Assembly (NCBI RefSeq): GCF_009017415.1
Contig: NC_092408.1
Span: forward strand, 2,418,001-2,482,000
Direction: 5' to 3'
Source: Aspergillus flavus
Lineage: Eukaryota > Ascomycota > Eurotiomycetes > Eurotiales > Aspergillaceae
Length of the DNA stretch: 64,000 nucleotides
Under the pieces are notes generated by a model, which was not told where the DNA came from, made no database searches, and saw only the letters and a list, made by a program, of their open reading frames with translations. Shown here piece after piece: positions 13,298-24,060 of this stretch (its first letter is position 1; each line of letters starts with the position of its first letter). The translations under genes and the position numbers were made by a program.

Positions 13298-15760
13298 AAT
13301 ATATTAAAATTCTATAGAAAAGAATTATATTTTTTTATAATTAATAATATATCTTTTATATTTTACTAGCTTTTTAATAAATTATAACAATTTTAATAGT
13401 ATTTTTAAAAATCTTTTTAATTTCTATAAGTTTTTATAATTTAACTATTTTTCTATTTAATATAATACTATAATTTCTAATAATATATCAACTAAATAAA
13501 TATTTTTTTTATATTTTATTCTTTTAATTATTAATAATAATTAATTTATAGTTTTATAGTTTTTATTTCTATATACTAGTAGTATAGTTTTCATAATAAT
13601 ATATAAAAAATAAAATAAATATATCTATATATTTTTAATAGCTATAAAAAATATATTTATTTTTTAATAGTTTCTATAATTATAAATTGTCTATTATATT
13701 TTAAATTTAGTTTTTTATTTAATTATTATAATTTAATATTTTTTTATTAATAATAAGATTTTTATTTTATATATAGCTATATAATTTTATAATATTTATT
13801 ATATTTACTTATTTACTACTTTATTATTTTTTAGATTCTTTAATTATAGTTTTATTAATATTTTTTATATTATTATAAATAAATTTTGCGGTAAATAATT
13901 AGTTTATTTATAAATAAAAAATAATACTTAAATAGCTTTTTATATATAGAATTTAATAAAATTATATTTAATATATACTAATAAAACGTAAATCTCTATC
14001 AATTATTAGAGTTTTTAAAACTTTAGTTTGTAAATAATTTTATTTAAAAATGTATTAATTAACTTTTTTATAATTATAATTTTTATTATAGATAAATATC
14101 TTATAATTTTTAGTTTAATAGTAATAGATTAATTATAAAGTCTATTATTAAATCTTATTATAATCTTTTTAAAATAGAAAAAGAGATTAATTTATTTTAT
14201 AATAATCTTTTATAATTTTTATTTTGTAATAAATAAAATAGTTTTAAATATAATTTTAAATATCTATATATAAACTATTCTAGTAGAATCTTTTTTAATT
14301 TAAAAATCTTTTTTTTAGCTAAAATAGCTTATAATAGAATTATTATAATATATTTTTAAATCTATTATCTAAATATAGAGTATAAAAATATGTAAATAAT
14401 TTTTCTATAATAAAATAGTTTATTATTATTCTATTATTATATTAAATTATTATTTATTTTTTTAATAATATTATTTATATATATATATCTTTTCTTTTAT
14501 TTATTAAATAATACTTTATTATTTAATAAATAAAGATATTTTTTAATTAAATCTATAGAATTATATTTTAAAAAAAGTATAATATTATTTTAAATAATTT
14601 TCTCTCTAATAATCTTTTATACTATTATTTTAAAATTAAAAATTGTAAGACTTTTAAATTTATAATTAAAATCTTGAATTTAGTTAGTATAAACCCTTTA
14701 GTATTATTTTAATTACTTAATATTATTTATAATTTTTTTAAAATATAAAGAAAAATTTAATATTTCTTTCTTTATAGATATATTTATAGTCTTTTTATTA
14801 TATAAATATATTAATAGCATTTAAATATTTAATTAAAATTTGCTTTAAAAAATTATAAATTATTAAAAAGTTTATTTATTAAATTAAATATTTATTTAAT
14901 TTTATTGTTTTTTTAAATTAAGATTTAGTAATTTAGGTATATTAATATATAAAATATTTAAAATATTTTATAAATCTTAAAAATATTTAAATATTACATA
15001 AAAATTTTAATACTAGCTATTTATTAATAGTATATATATTTTAGATTTATATAAATTTATTATATTTTATAATAAATTTTAAAAATATAATTTTAATAGA
15101 AATTATATATTAATAATTTATTGTATAAATTTATATATTTTAAATATAATAGTATTTTATTAGTATATTATATATATTCTTTCTATATTTAATAATAAAT
15201 AAAAATAATATTTAAATATATAATATAATAATTATCTAGAATCTTTTTATAATTTTATTAATATATATTCAAAAGATTATTTTTTATTTATTATCTTTTT
15301 CAATCTAAATTTAGTAATATATCGTTTTTAAATTAAATTTAATAAAATACTTTATTTTTATAAGTTAATTTATTGATTTATTAATATAAATAATAGATAT
15401 CTATTTTTTATAATTATAATATTTAATTTTTAATAGTTAGTATATAGTTTAGTAAACTATTAAATTTTTAAATACTAATACTTTAAGCTATATAAATAGA
15501 ATATTTAATCTATTTTTATATAAATACATTATTGATATAGTTATGTAATATTTATAATTTATACTATAAAAGATTATATAAAACTTTATATAGTAGAGCG
15601 TTTTTTATTAATAATATCTAATATATAGTCTTTTTATTTAAAAGCTTAACTATTTTTTTCTTTAAAAAAATATATAGTAATAATTAGTATTATTTACTAA
15701 ATAATTTTAAATATTATTATATTTAATTATTTAATTTAATATTTAATTTACGCGTTTATA
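13298..15760 (-). pseudogene. Ty3/gypsy pol relic G2 (minus strand)
   Basis: Its reverse complement aligns with G1 almost end to end. The RT block with ITIKNRY-type text is the reverse complement of about 15360-15440. The integrase C-terminal KLD-x-K block lies around 13650-13700, and the possible chromodomain tail around 13320-13560. Upstream, 15480-15760 matches the protease-RT linker of G1 (about 3050-3340). Stops are saturating. The two copies carry RIP-type differences, so they decayed at least partly independently. Confidence 0.7.
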
Positions 15761-15947
15761 TATATAATAATTTTATTTAAAATTATCTTATAAATTAGAT
15801 AAAATAAATATTATTATTAATATATTAATATATTTCTTTATAATAAATATTTTAATTTTAAATAATAGAATTATTAATTTTAATATTCTATTTATATACT
15901 TTATATAATATATTAATATATTTATATTAAAATTATATAGAGAATCA

Positions 15948-16108
15948 CAATTTTTAAATAATTTATTCTATTATATTAGATAAAAAAACTATTATATAAT
16001 TCTAAATAATCTTTAATCTTTTAATATTATCTTTTTAAAGTCTATTAGCCAACCGCGCTCTATAGATCTATTATCTATAGATAGTAGTATATTAATAGAG
16101 CGCTTATA
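15948..16108 (-). repeat. 161-bp gypsy LTR, 5' LTR of G2
   Basis: It retains a G+C patch (ccaaccgcgctc near 16050-16061) absent from the 13137 copy but matched by the opposite-strand copy at 58884-59044. Its 5' end on the minus strand reads tataagcgctc. Confidence 0.65.
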
Positions 16109-16472
16109 TTAGCTATAGTTATTTATAAAAAAAGCTAGTTAATAGATAACTAAATAGAAAAATTAATATATATAATTATATAATAATTATAATAATATAA
16201 TAGTATATCTATATTTAATCTAGAAATCTCTAGATCTTAATCTATTTTTTTCTTATTAATTTATCTTATTATTAATTAAAAACTTTTTAATAATAAAATT
16301 ACTATATACTAATAAAAATATTATATCTAATAGATTATTATTATCTATTTATTTATTTTAGTATATTTATTCTATTTTATTATTATTATATATTTTTATT
16401 AATATATATACTATTTTATGATTTAGCTATTAAGGTTTTATTATTTTTATTATTATACTATTATAGTCTATA
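16109..16472 (+). repeat. R8 LTR fragment, truncated on the left
   Basis: This aligns with the solo LTR at 30266-30566 (shared landmarks: aaagctagt, gaaatctctagatct-like text and the end ctatagtctata). The 5' third is missing, cut exactly where the G2 LTR ends. No coding signal. Confidence 0.55.
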
Positions 16473-17945
16473 TAATAATTTTAATTTTTTAAAATTAATT
16501 TTTTTGTAATCTTTCTATTTATAGTAAAGATTATTACTATATATCTATTTTTTATTTATATTATATAATTTAATTATAAATATATATAAATAAATATAAA
16601 ATTTGTTTTTTTATAAAAGAAATTTCTAAAAAAATAATTTATATTCAGTAGTCTATAGATTTTAATAATAAATTAAATTAAATCTATAAATTAAAGCTAT
16701 TTTTTATAATTTTAAATAATTTTTAAAATTATAGTATTTTAAAGTTTATAATTACTTTATAATGATTAATTTTTATTTTATAAAAATAAATAAATATTTT
16801 TTATACAGCATTATAGTATTATAAATTATATATATAAATAATATTATAATAATTAATTTTAATATTTATATTAAAAAAATAAAATTATAATTTAATAATT
16901 TATTTAATATAATAAATATTAATATAGCTAATTCTTATTTTAAAATAATAATTATATAAAATAAAAAAACTTTATAATAAAATTAATATAAAATATATAT
17001 ATAAAATATATAATAATTATTTTTAATTTTAATTTATATAAAATTTTATTTATTTTAATTATAATAAATATTAAAATTATTAAAATTAATATAAGAATTA
17101 ATTTATAAATTAAATAATATTATTAAATTTTATTAAATTATTAATATATTTAATATTATAAATTAAATTTAAAATAATATATTAAATTAAAAAATTATTA
17201 AGATATATCTATTATTTTATAAATAATTTATTAAATTATATATTATAATTAATCTATTTTCTATATTTTATTTTTAATAATAGAATTCTTTTTAAATCTA
17301 TTAATATTAATAATACTTTTTTTATATATTTTAATAAAATTTCTAATTATATTAATATTAATTATATACTATATTTTAATATATAAAAATTAACTATTAA
17401 ATATATTTTTGTATTAATTAATAATTTAATTTTATAATTATTCAAGCCTTAATTTATAATAAATATATTTATATATAAAATTAAATATATTAATATATTT
17501 ATAATAAATAAATAAATAAAATAAATTATTAATATTTTAAAAAAATAGATTTTAAAAATATAAAATTAATAATTTTATATTAATTATATAATTTAATTAA
17601 AATGTATTGTTTTATATCTATTTTAAATATATTAAAATCTGAATGTACTATATTTATAAAAATATAATTTAAATAATTAATTAAAAAGATTAGAATTTAT
17701 TAATAGATTTAAAATATTATAAATATTAAAGATATTATTGTGTTGAAAGATCTTTAAAATTTTAATTATATTATTAAAAAAATATATTATTATTTAAAAT
17801 TTTTTTATTAAAATAAAGTTTTTTTATTTATAATTATATAATTTAAACTAGTATAAAAAATCTTTTTTTATTTATGGAATTATTATAAATTTAAGAATTT
17901 TATTTTTAAATTTTAATTAAAAATTATATTCTTTATTTATTTTTA
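16473..17945 (+). mobile_element. E1: 3' part of a copia-like element, with 3' LTR
   Basis: The block aligns with the two parts of E2 that flank copia element C (23460-23926 and 28948-29718) and with minus-strand E3 (38636-39400). It ends with an LTR at 17791-17945. At about 17066-17080 it carries the unoccupied version of the site where C inserted in E2 (ataaatattaaaatt). No protein motif was recognised in this 3' third, although an RT/RNase H end would be expected here in a complete copia element. The 5' part is absent, replaced by the R8 fragment. Confidence 0.65.
17791..17945 (+). repeat. E1 3' LTR
   Basis: It aligns with the E2 LTRs (18359-18507 and 29570-29718). The start tatttaaaat corresponds to TGCCTAGAAG by G/A and C/T changes only, apart from the last base. 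Heavily RIP-converted. Confidence 0.65.
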
Positions 17946-18358
17946 ATAATTTTAATTAGTTAATAAAAACTAATTAATAACTATTAAAGAGATAGAGATA
18001 TTAATATTAAATATCTAAATTTTTATATTTTATAAAAAAGCTTAATTTTTTTAACTAAATAATTATTAAACTTAGAATAGTTTTTTACAAACTAATTTAT
18101 AAAATTTTTGTTTTAATTATAGATTATTTAGTAATTATTAAATAATTATATATTATTATTATAATTATAGTATAATTAATAGCTAAATTAATTAAATAAG
18201 ATTTTAATTTCTATAAATAATTATTTAAATTAGTTTAATTAAAAAAACTATTTATTTTTTTATAGTCTAATATATTTTTTTTAATAATAGATAAATACTA
18301 TATTTATTCTAAAGCTATTAAAATAACTACTATTATTACTAGCTATATAACAGGTAGT
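17946..18358. other. Spacer between E1 and E2
   Basis: AT-rich, with no reading frame and no RNA gene. Its first 50 bases resemble the sequence right of the E2 3' LTR (29719-29770), so E1 and E2 may share a flank, either by duplication or because both sit in the same older repeat. Confidence 0.35.
18354..18358. repeat. Candidate 5-bp target duplication of E2 (left)
   Basis: GTAGT here, ATAAC at 29719-29723. All three differences are transitions and both can derive from GTAGC by RIP. With so few bases this is suggestive only. Confidence 0.4.
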
Positions 18359-18507
18359 TGCCTAGAAGTTCTTTATTAGAATAAAGGCTCTTTGTCTATA
18401 ACTATATAATTTGGGCCAATATAAATAGTCTTTCTTTATCTATAGAATTATTAAGAATTTAAGAATTTTTATTTTTAATTAAAAACTTATATTCTTTATT
18501 TATCTAT
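18359..18507 (+). repeat. E2 5' LTR, 149 bp
   Basis: It starts TGCCTAGAAGTTC and contains a TATAAATAG box near 18420-18428 that may be a promoter remnant. This is the least RIP-converted copy of the family (ctctttgtc and gggcca survive); compare 29570-29718, 17791-17945 and the minus-strand copy 56215-56363. Confidence 0.8.
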
Positions 18508-18525
18508 AGACTATAAACTTAGAAA
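18508..18525 (+). promoter_or_regulatory. Putative primer binding site of E2
   Basis: The sequence after the LTR, gactataaacttag, parallels ggttataagcctag after the LTR of element C and gactataagtctag in C2. Before RIP it may have read GGTTATGAGCC-like, which fits priming from the anticodon half of initiator tRNA-Met as known for copia. This is inference. Confidence 0.4.
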
Positions 18526-18823
18526 TTTGGTTTTTAGATTATTAATTATCTATTGTAGCTTTTTTTTAAAGCTATTTAGAATTTTAATAGTAGTTTTATT
18601 TATAATATAATTTTAATATACTATTTTTTAAATTTTAGAGCTATTAATTATTTTTAAGTAATTTTATTTAGATTCTAAATATAGCTATTAATAAATTATA
18701 TTATTTAATATATTATATTTATACTATAATCTATAATAAGTTAAATAATAGATATTTTAAAATTATTTTTACTAATAAAATTCTATTTAAATTTCTAAAA
18801 ATATAGTTTATTTTATATAATTT

Positions 18824-19021
18824 AAAAAAGATTTAAAACTTATTTTGTATTTTATATTTAAATAGTTATTTTAATAAAAAAATAATTATTTATAATAAAA
18901 TTATATAAATTTCAATTTAAAAAAAATAAAAATAAAATTTAATATTTTATTATAAATAAATAATTTTACATTAAAATAACTATTTAAATATAAAATAAAA
19001 AATAAGTTTTAAATCTTTTTT
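18824..19021. repeat. Foldback in E2: 52-bp inverted arms, 94-bp loop
   Basis: The arms are 18824-18875 and 18970-19021, 51 of 52 identical by eye (G at 18847 is the difference). The paralogue E3 (minus strand, about 55200-55440) contains the left-arm sequence but at the right-arm position has different, collinear sequence. The right arm is thus an inverted copy that replaced about 50 bp of the original element. Confidence 0.85.
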
Positions 19022-19129
19022 TTAAAAAATCTTGTTCTTTTTATAAATATTATAATAAAATTAATTATTTGAAAAATTAATATTAATAACTTTATTTAAA
19101 AAAATGTAAAAAATATAAAATAAAAGATA

Positions 19130-20500
19130 AAACTGAAAAGAAATTAAAAAATAAAACTAAGATTATTATTTTTATATCAAAAAATAATAATCTTATTTAT
19201 ATAGTTAAATCTATAGTAGACTATAGTTTTACTATAAAAAATATTATTATTAAACATAAAGATTTAATATATAATTAATTTATTGTACATATTATAGTTA
19301 AAAAAATTAAATATATTAATTCTATTAAAAATGATATTATAAAATTAATTAAAAAATTAGATTTACTAAATTAATATAATATAATAATTATAGTAATAAA
19401 ATTATAGATATTATATCTATTAAATTAGTTATAAGTATTATAAAATAATAATTTTAAATTAAGAAGGATAAATATATATTTTAGATCTAAGTTAGTAAAA
19501 TATTTAATAAAAATTGAATTAATTTTATTATTTAATATTATTATTTTATATATTAATTAATTAAAAATATTATTCATTTATTTAAAATAGCTAAAGATAT
19601 TAATATTAAAAATTTATTGATACTAAAATATATTTATATACTATATAGATAGATTAATATAATTAAATATATTAATAGATAATCTATATTATTAGCTATA
19701 AAATATAGATAGCGAGTCTTTATTAATATAAAAAAAGATTAAAATAATATTAAATCTAGATTTAAATATAAAAAAATCTATTAATTTTTTTTATTAATTA
19801 ATTTAATTATTTTATAACTATATGTTTTTTAAAGTATAATTAAAAAATAAATAAAATAAAAAAAATTTAAAATAATCAAATATAGTATAGATTATAATAT
19901 TAAATTATATTATTTTAATAATATTTATAAATTTATAGTAATAATTTTAAAATATAATCTCAAAAGATATTATTTAAAAAATAATTATATTATATATATA
20001 TAAATAGAATAGTATAATTAAATATTTTAATTATATAATTATAACTAAAATATATAGCTCTTATAGATAAACTATAGATATAAAAAGATTTATAGATAAA
20101 AATTATAAAATTAATTCTGTTTAAATATATTCTATTAATTAATAGTATAATTATTATTTTATTTAAAATTATTTAAAATCATTAAATTATTTTACTAGAT
20201 TATTATTTTAATTAAATTATAATTATTTAAAAATTATATAAAATTTAATTTATAAATTATATAAACTATATTTTTTAGCTATATAAATTTTAATAAGTAA
20301 TATATTATTTATATTTTTAAAATAAGTCATATAAAATAAGTATAGAATATTATTATTAGTAAAAAATTAGATTATAAATTTTTAAATAATCTAGATAATA
20401 ATTATAATAAATATATAGAATTACTATTTATTATATTTTTTATTTAAAATTTTAATAAAATAAAAATAAAAATAAATTTAATATATTTAATAATAAGTTA
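19130..20500 (+). pseudogene. Copia-type protease and integrase remnant of E2
   Basis: A motif IVDYSFT at 19213-19233 fits the copia protease block (I-V-D-S/C-G-x-T) with RIP-type changes. Around 19620-19720 the frame reads like the pre-integrase zinc region, ending in a YRQRVF-like remnant of the block before the integrase core. The frame is riddled with stops, and the match is to general family patterns only. The equivalent minus-strand segment of E3 lies at 39800-40723, plus 54835-55000 on the other side of D. Confidence 0.45.
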
Positions 20501-20573
20501 ACTAATTTAATTAATTAATAGTTTTAAATATTTAATTAATTAATTATTAAATAATTTTTAATATTAATAATTT

Positions 20574-20633
20574 ATATTAATTATAATATTAAAATAATAT
20601 ATTAATTATAATATTAGAATAATATATTAATTA
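20574..20633. repeat. 25-bp tandem duplication (2.4 units) in E2
   Basis: The unit atattaattataatattaaaataat occurs at 20574-20598 and 20599-20623 (one G/A difference) with a partial third. E3 has a single unit at the same place, so the duplication is private to E2. Confidence 0.8.
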
Positions 20634-20832
20634 AAAATTTATATATTTAATTTTATTAATAAAATATTTAAATAATAATAATAAATTATAATTAAATTAA
20701 TATAATCTATTTTTATTTATATTATTAATGAAAAAAAGGATTATTTTAATTTTATTAAACTATTGTTTTTAAAAAAAATAATTATATTACTAAAAGTATC
20801 TAGATAATAATAAATTATAAAAAAAATATAAT

Positions 20833-20956
20833 AATTATATTAAATGTAATATATAAAAATTTATGAAATTTTTAAAAAAATATTAAATATTTAAAATAAA
20901 AATTAATATTAATAATAAAATTTATTATTATAAAATGCAATAAATAATAAAAATTT
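20833..20956 (+). repeat. Host-sequence duplication left of R4
   Basis: This segment of E2 is repeated in the same direction at about 23310-23455, on the other side of R4. E3 has a single copy, collinear through the same region. It behaves like a target duplication of roughly 125-145 bp, far longer than an LTR element or cut-and-paste transposon makes. Confidence 0.6.
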
Positions 20957-23309
20957 TTAATTATTAAATTATTCTATATTATTTTAATTTATTAACTTTA
21001 TCTTTATCTATTATTTAATTTAACATTAAGATATTATATTTTATTAATTTTATTAAATTAATATACTCTATCTCTTTACTATTATTTAAATATTATTTTT
21101 ATTTACTAGACTAGTATTAGGATATAGCTTTAATAAATAGACTAATTAGAATTAATATATAAATAGACTATAGATTACACTATATATAGATAAATAGATA
21201 AGAGAAAGTTTAAAAAATTATAATAAAATTAAAATTATATAAATAGATATATAGTTAAAGAGTTATATAATAAATAGTTAAAATTAATTAAATAGTAATT
21301 TAAAATTATATTATAATATTATTTTTTTTATAGCTAAGCTTTATCGAGACTAGAATCTAGTTTATAGAGATAATATTAATAAAAATTTATAATAATTTAA
21401 TAGATATATTTTAAATATTTAATAAATTTGTTTTAATCTATTTAATTATATACTTTAAATATAAATTTTTATAATCTTTATATTTTTAATAAAAATTAAT
21501 AATATTTTTAACTATTCTTTAAGTCTATTAATTTTAATAAATAGAGATAAATTCTAGTTTTAACTAAATAAAAGATTATTAATTATAGATTTAAAAAAAT
21601 TAATATAAAAAACAGAGTATATTTATATATTAGTAAATAAATTTAAATAATAGATATATAAACTAATACTTTTAAAAATCTAAAAAAAATTGTAAAAATT
21701 TCTAGTCTAATTTTTTTTAAAAATATATAGTTTTAATATTCTAGATATTAAATTTAATTTTTTTAATTTATAGTATAGTAATATATAAAATAATAAGAAT
21801 AATTAATTTATTTTTTATAGTAAATTTAAACTAAAGTTATTTTAGCTTAAATAAACTTAATAATATTTTATATTTTTTAAATAAAGACTATAGTATTATA
21901 AATTATAGATTAATTAATAGATAATAAAAATTTAAAATTTATATAAAAATAAAAATTATAGTTAATTAAAAATAAGAATATTTAAATAATATTATTAAGA
22001 TATTAATATATTAATTATTATTTATTAAATATATAATATAGTAAATAGTTTAATTTAAAAAATGGTCTCTATATATATTTGAATTAACATAATAGCTTTA
22101 AAATAAATAGTAAAATTTTAAAAAACCTAAATATTATTACATCTAACTATCTAAAATCTACTACATAAAATAATAATTTATAATTATAGTAATAAATTAC
22201 TACTAAAGTAAATATTAAATTACTAGACTTATAATACAAAATATATTTTAATCTTCATTATTTAATAATTATAATAGGTAAAATCTTTATTAAATTGTTT
22301 ATAATAAATATTTATAATATAGAGTTTTTACTAGTACTATATATTAAATCTAAATATATATCTATTAAATTTATTATACTTAATCTATATTTTTTTATTA
22401 TTCAATAATATATATATAAAAATAAAGATTAAGACTTAATTAATAAAAAAACTTAGAATTAAATTTTTAATAAATATAATAGATTATAAAGAATTTCTAT
22501 TTAACGTTAATAATAAACTAGTAATAACTTAATTTTATTAAAATATTCTAATCTCTATTATTATATAAACTAAACTATATTAAATAACTACTATACTAAT
22601 ATATATTACTCAATATATAAATATATTTTTTAATTAAAAACTAGAATTTCTATATATATTAAATATATACTTTTTAAAAATAGAGATCTATTTTTTAAAC
22701 TAGTTTATAAAATTAAATTAGTAATATATTAATATCTGGTTAACTTTAGAATTTTTTTATATAATAATAATTAATAATTCATATAATTCTATTATTTATA
22801 ATAAATACTAATATCTTAATACTATATTAAATATTAATTATATTATAGTTTCTTAAACTAATAATAAAGAAATAATAAATAAAATATAAAAGAAAAAGTA
22901 AATTATGAAACTTTATATATAATATCTATATAAGAAAGCTCTATTAATTTTAATAATTACTATTTAATTTATAAAAAATAAAGAAATAGTATTTAATAAT
23001 AATATAATAATATATAATAATTAATTAAAATAATTTATAAATTTATATAAGTATTTATAAAATAAATTAGATTTAATAGTAAATATACTAGAGAACTAGT
23101 ATATATCTATATTATTAAAAAATAAATTAGAAAATTAGATTATTTAAATTAAAAATCTATAGAATAGAATGAAATAATTATATAATAATAAATAAATATG
23201 TAGTAAATTATATAAGTATAGAAAAATATTTTAATATACTAAATATATACTATCTATATATTTAATATTTATTATATATAAATTTATTTAAAATAATAAA
23301 AAATCCTTT
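20957..23309 (+). mobile_element. R4 repeat copy inserted in E2 (about 2.35 kb), family unknown
   Basis: It aligns with parts of 30590-33985 (same strand) and with 57391-58880 (opposite strand). It interrupts E2, as shown by the uninterrupted paralogue E3, and is flanked by a long duplication of E2 sequence. I see no LTR or terminal inverted repeat. The readable text does not match any transposase or RT I know. Long flanking duplications would fit a non-LTR (LINE-like) insertion or an unequal-exchange event. This copy is shorter at its right end than the 30.6-kb copy. Confidence 0.55.
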
Positions 23310-23455
23310 AATTATATTAAATAAAATATATAAAAATTCATTAAATTTTAAAAAAATATATAATTATAAGAAAATATTATATATTTACAATAAAAATTAA
23401 TATTAATAATGAGATTTATTACTATACAATATAATAAATAATAAAAATTATTCTT
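23310..23455 (+). repeat. Host-sequence duplication right of R4
   Basis: Second copy of the E2 segment at 20833-20956, with scattered RIP-type differences and one small insertion. After it, E2 continues uninterrupted to the C insertion. Confidence 0.6.
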
Positions 23456-23732
23456 TTTTAAATTTTTAAAATAATTTCTTTATAATTTTTTCATTTATAA
23501 TAAAAATTATTATTATATATCTATTTTTTTATTTATATTATATAATTTAATTATAAATATATATAAATAAATATAAAATTTATATGTTTTATAAAAAAAG
23601 TTTTTAAATAAAAAAATAATTTATATTTAATAATCTATAAATTTTAATAATAAATTAAATCTATTTTTTTATAATTTTGAATAAAATATAAAATTATAGT
23701 CTTTTAAAGTCTATAATTAATTTATAACAATT

Positions 23733-23811
23733 AATTTTTATTTTATAAAAATAAATAAATACTTATTTATAAATTATTATAATATTTATTTATTTTTATA
23801 AAATAAAAATT
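23733..23811. repeat. Perfect 29-bp inverted repeat in E2 with a deletion relative to E1
   Basis: The arms 23733-23761 and 23783-23811 are exact reverse complements around a 21-bp loop. E1 has the left arm (near 16774-16802) but then continues for about 130 bp of different sequence before homology resumes. In E2 that segment is gone and an inverted copy of the left arm stands in its place. Confidence 0.85.
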
Positions 23812-23921
23812 ATATAAAATAAAGAAAATTCTATATTAAAATTAATATAAAATATATATATAAAATATATAATAATTATTCTTAACTTAGATTATATAAA
23901 ACTTTATCTATTTTAATAATA

Positions 23922-23926
23922 ATAAA
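23922..23926. repeat. 5-bp target duplication of element C (left)
   Basis: ATAAA here and ATAAT at 28948-28952, a 4 of 5 match. E1 shows the unoccupied site (ataaatattaaaatt) near 17066, which confirms the insertion point. Confidence 0.6.
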
Positions 23927-24044
23927 TGTTGACTGTGGGATCCTAATTAGGCCTAGTGCCGAAGAGTTTCTTTGTTAGATAGATAGATAGTTAGAATCTT
24001 TTTTTTAAGAGAATCAATAATTTTTATGCTATAAGAATTTAATA
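23927..24044 (+). repeat. Left LTR of element C, 118 bp
   Basis: The first 60 bases keep normal G+C (ggatcctaattaggcctag and gccgaagagtttc), and a short tagatagatagatag tract lies inside. The right LTR (28830-28947) and the 57189-57306 copy are each 118 bp. Confidence 0.85.
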
Positions 24045-24060
24045 GGTTATAAGCCTAGCT
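24045..24060 (+). promoter_or_regulatory. Putative half-tRNA primer binding site of element C
   Basis: GGTTATAAGCC directly follows the LTR. One G to A change separates it from GGTTATGAGCC, which would pair with the anticodon-loop side of initiator tRNA-Met, the known primer type of copia. C2 has gactataagtc at the same place. Confidence 0.45.

Larger units (their letters stand above)
13137..16108 (-). mobile_element. Gypsy element G2, internally deleted, between 161-bp LTRs
   Basis: Direct 161-bp repeats (13137-13297 and 15948-16108) bracket a minus-strand pol relic about 2.65 kb long. That is too short for gag plus pol, so gag is missing or deleted. The 5-mers flanking the LTRs (agttt and ttagc) do not match, so either the outer ends have recombined or they are not original. 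G2 is paralogous to G1 and, in its upstream part, to G3 at 34430-35090. Confidence 0.6.

Noticed and set aside
23927..24060. The GC-richer patch as a small RNA gene.
   Set aside because: It is the 118-bp LTR of copia C, with equal-length copies at 28830 and 57189.
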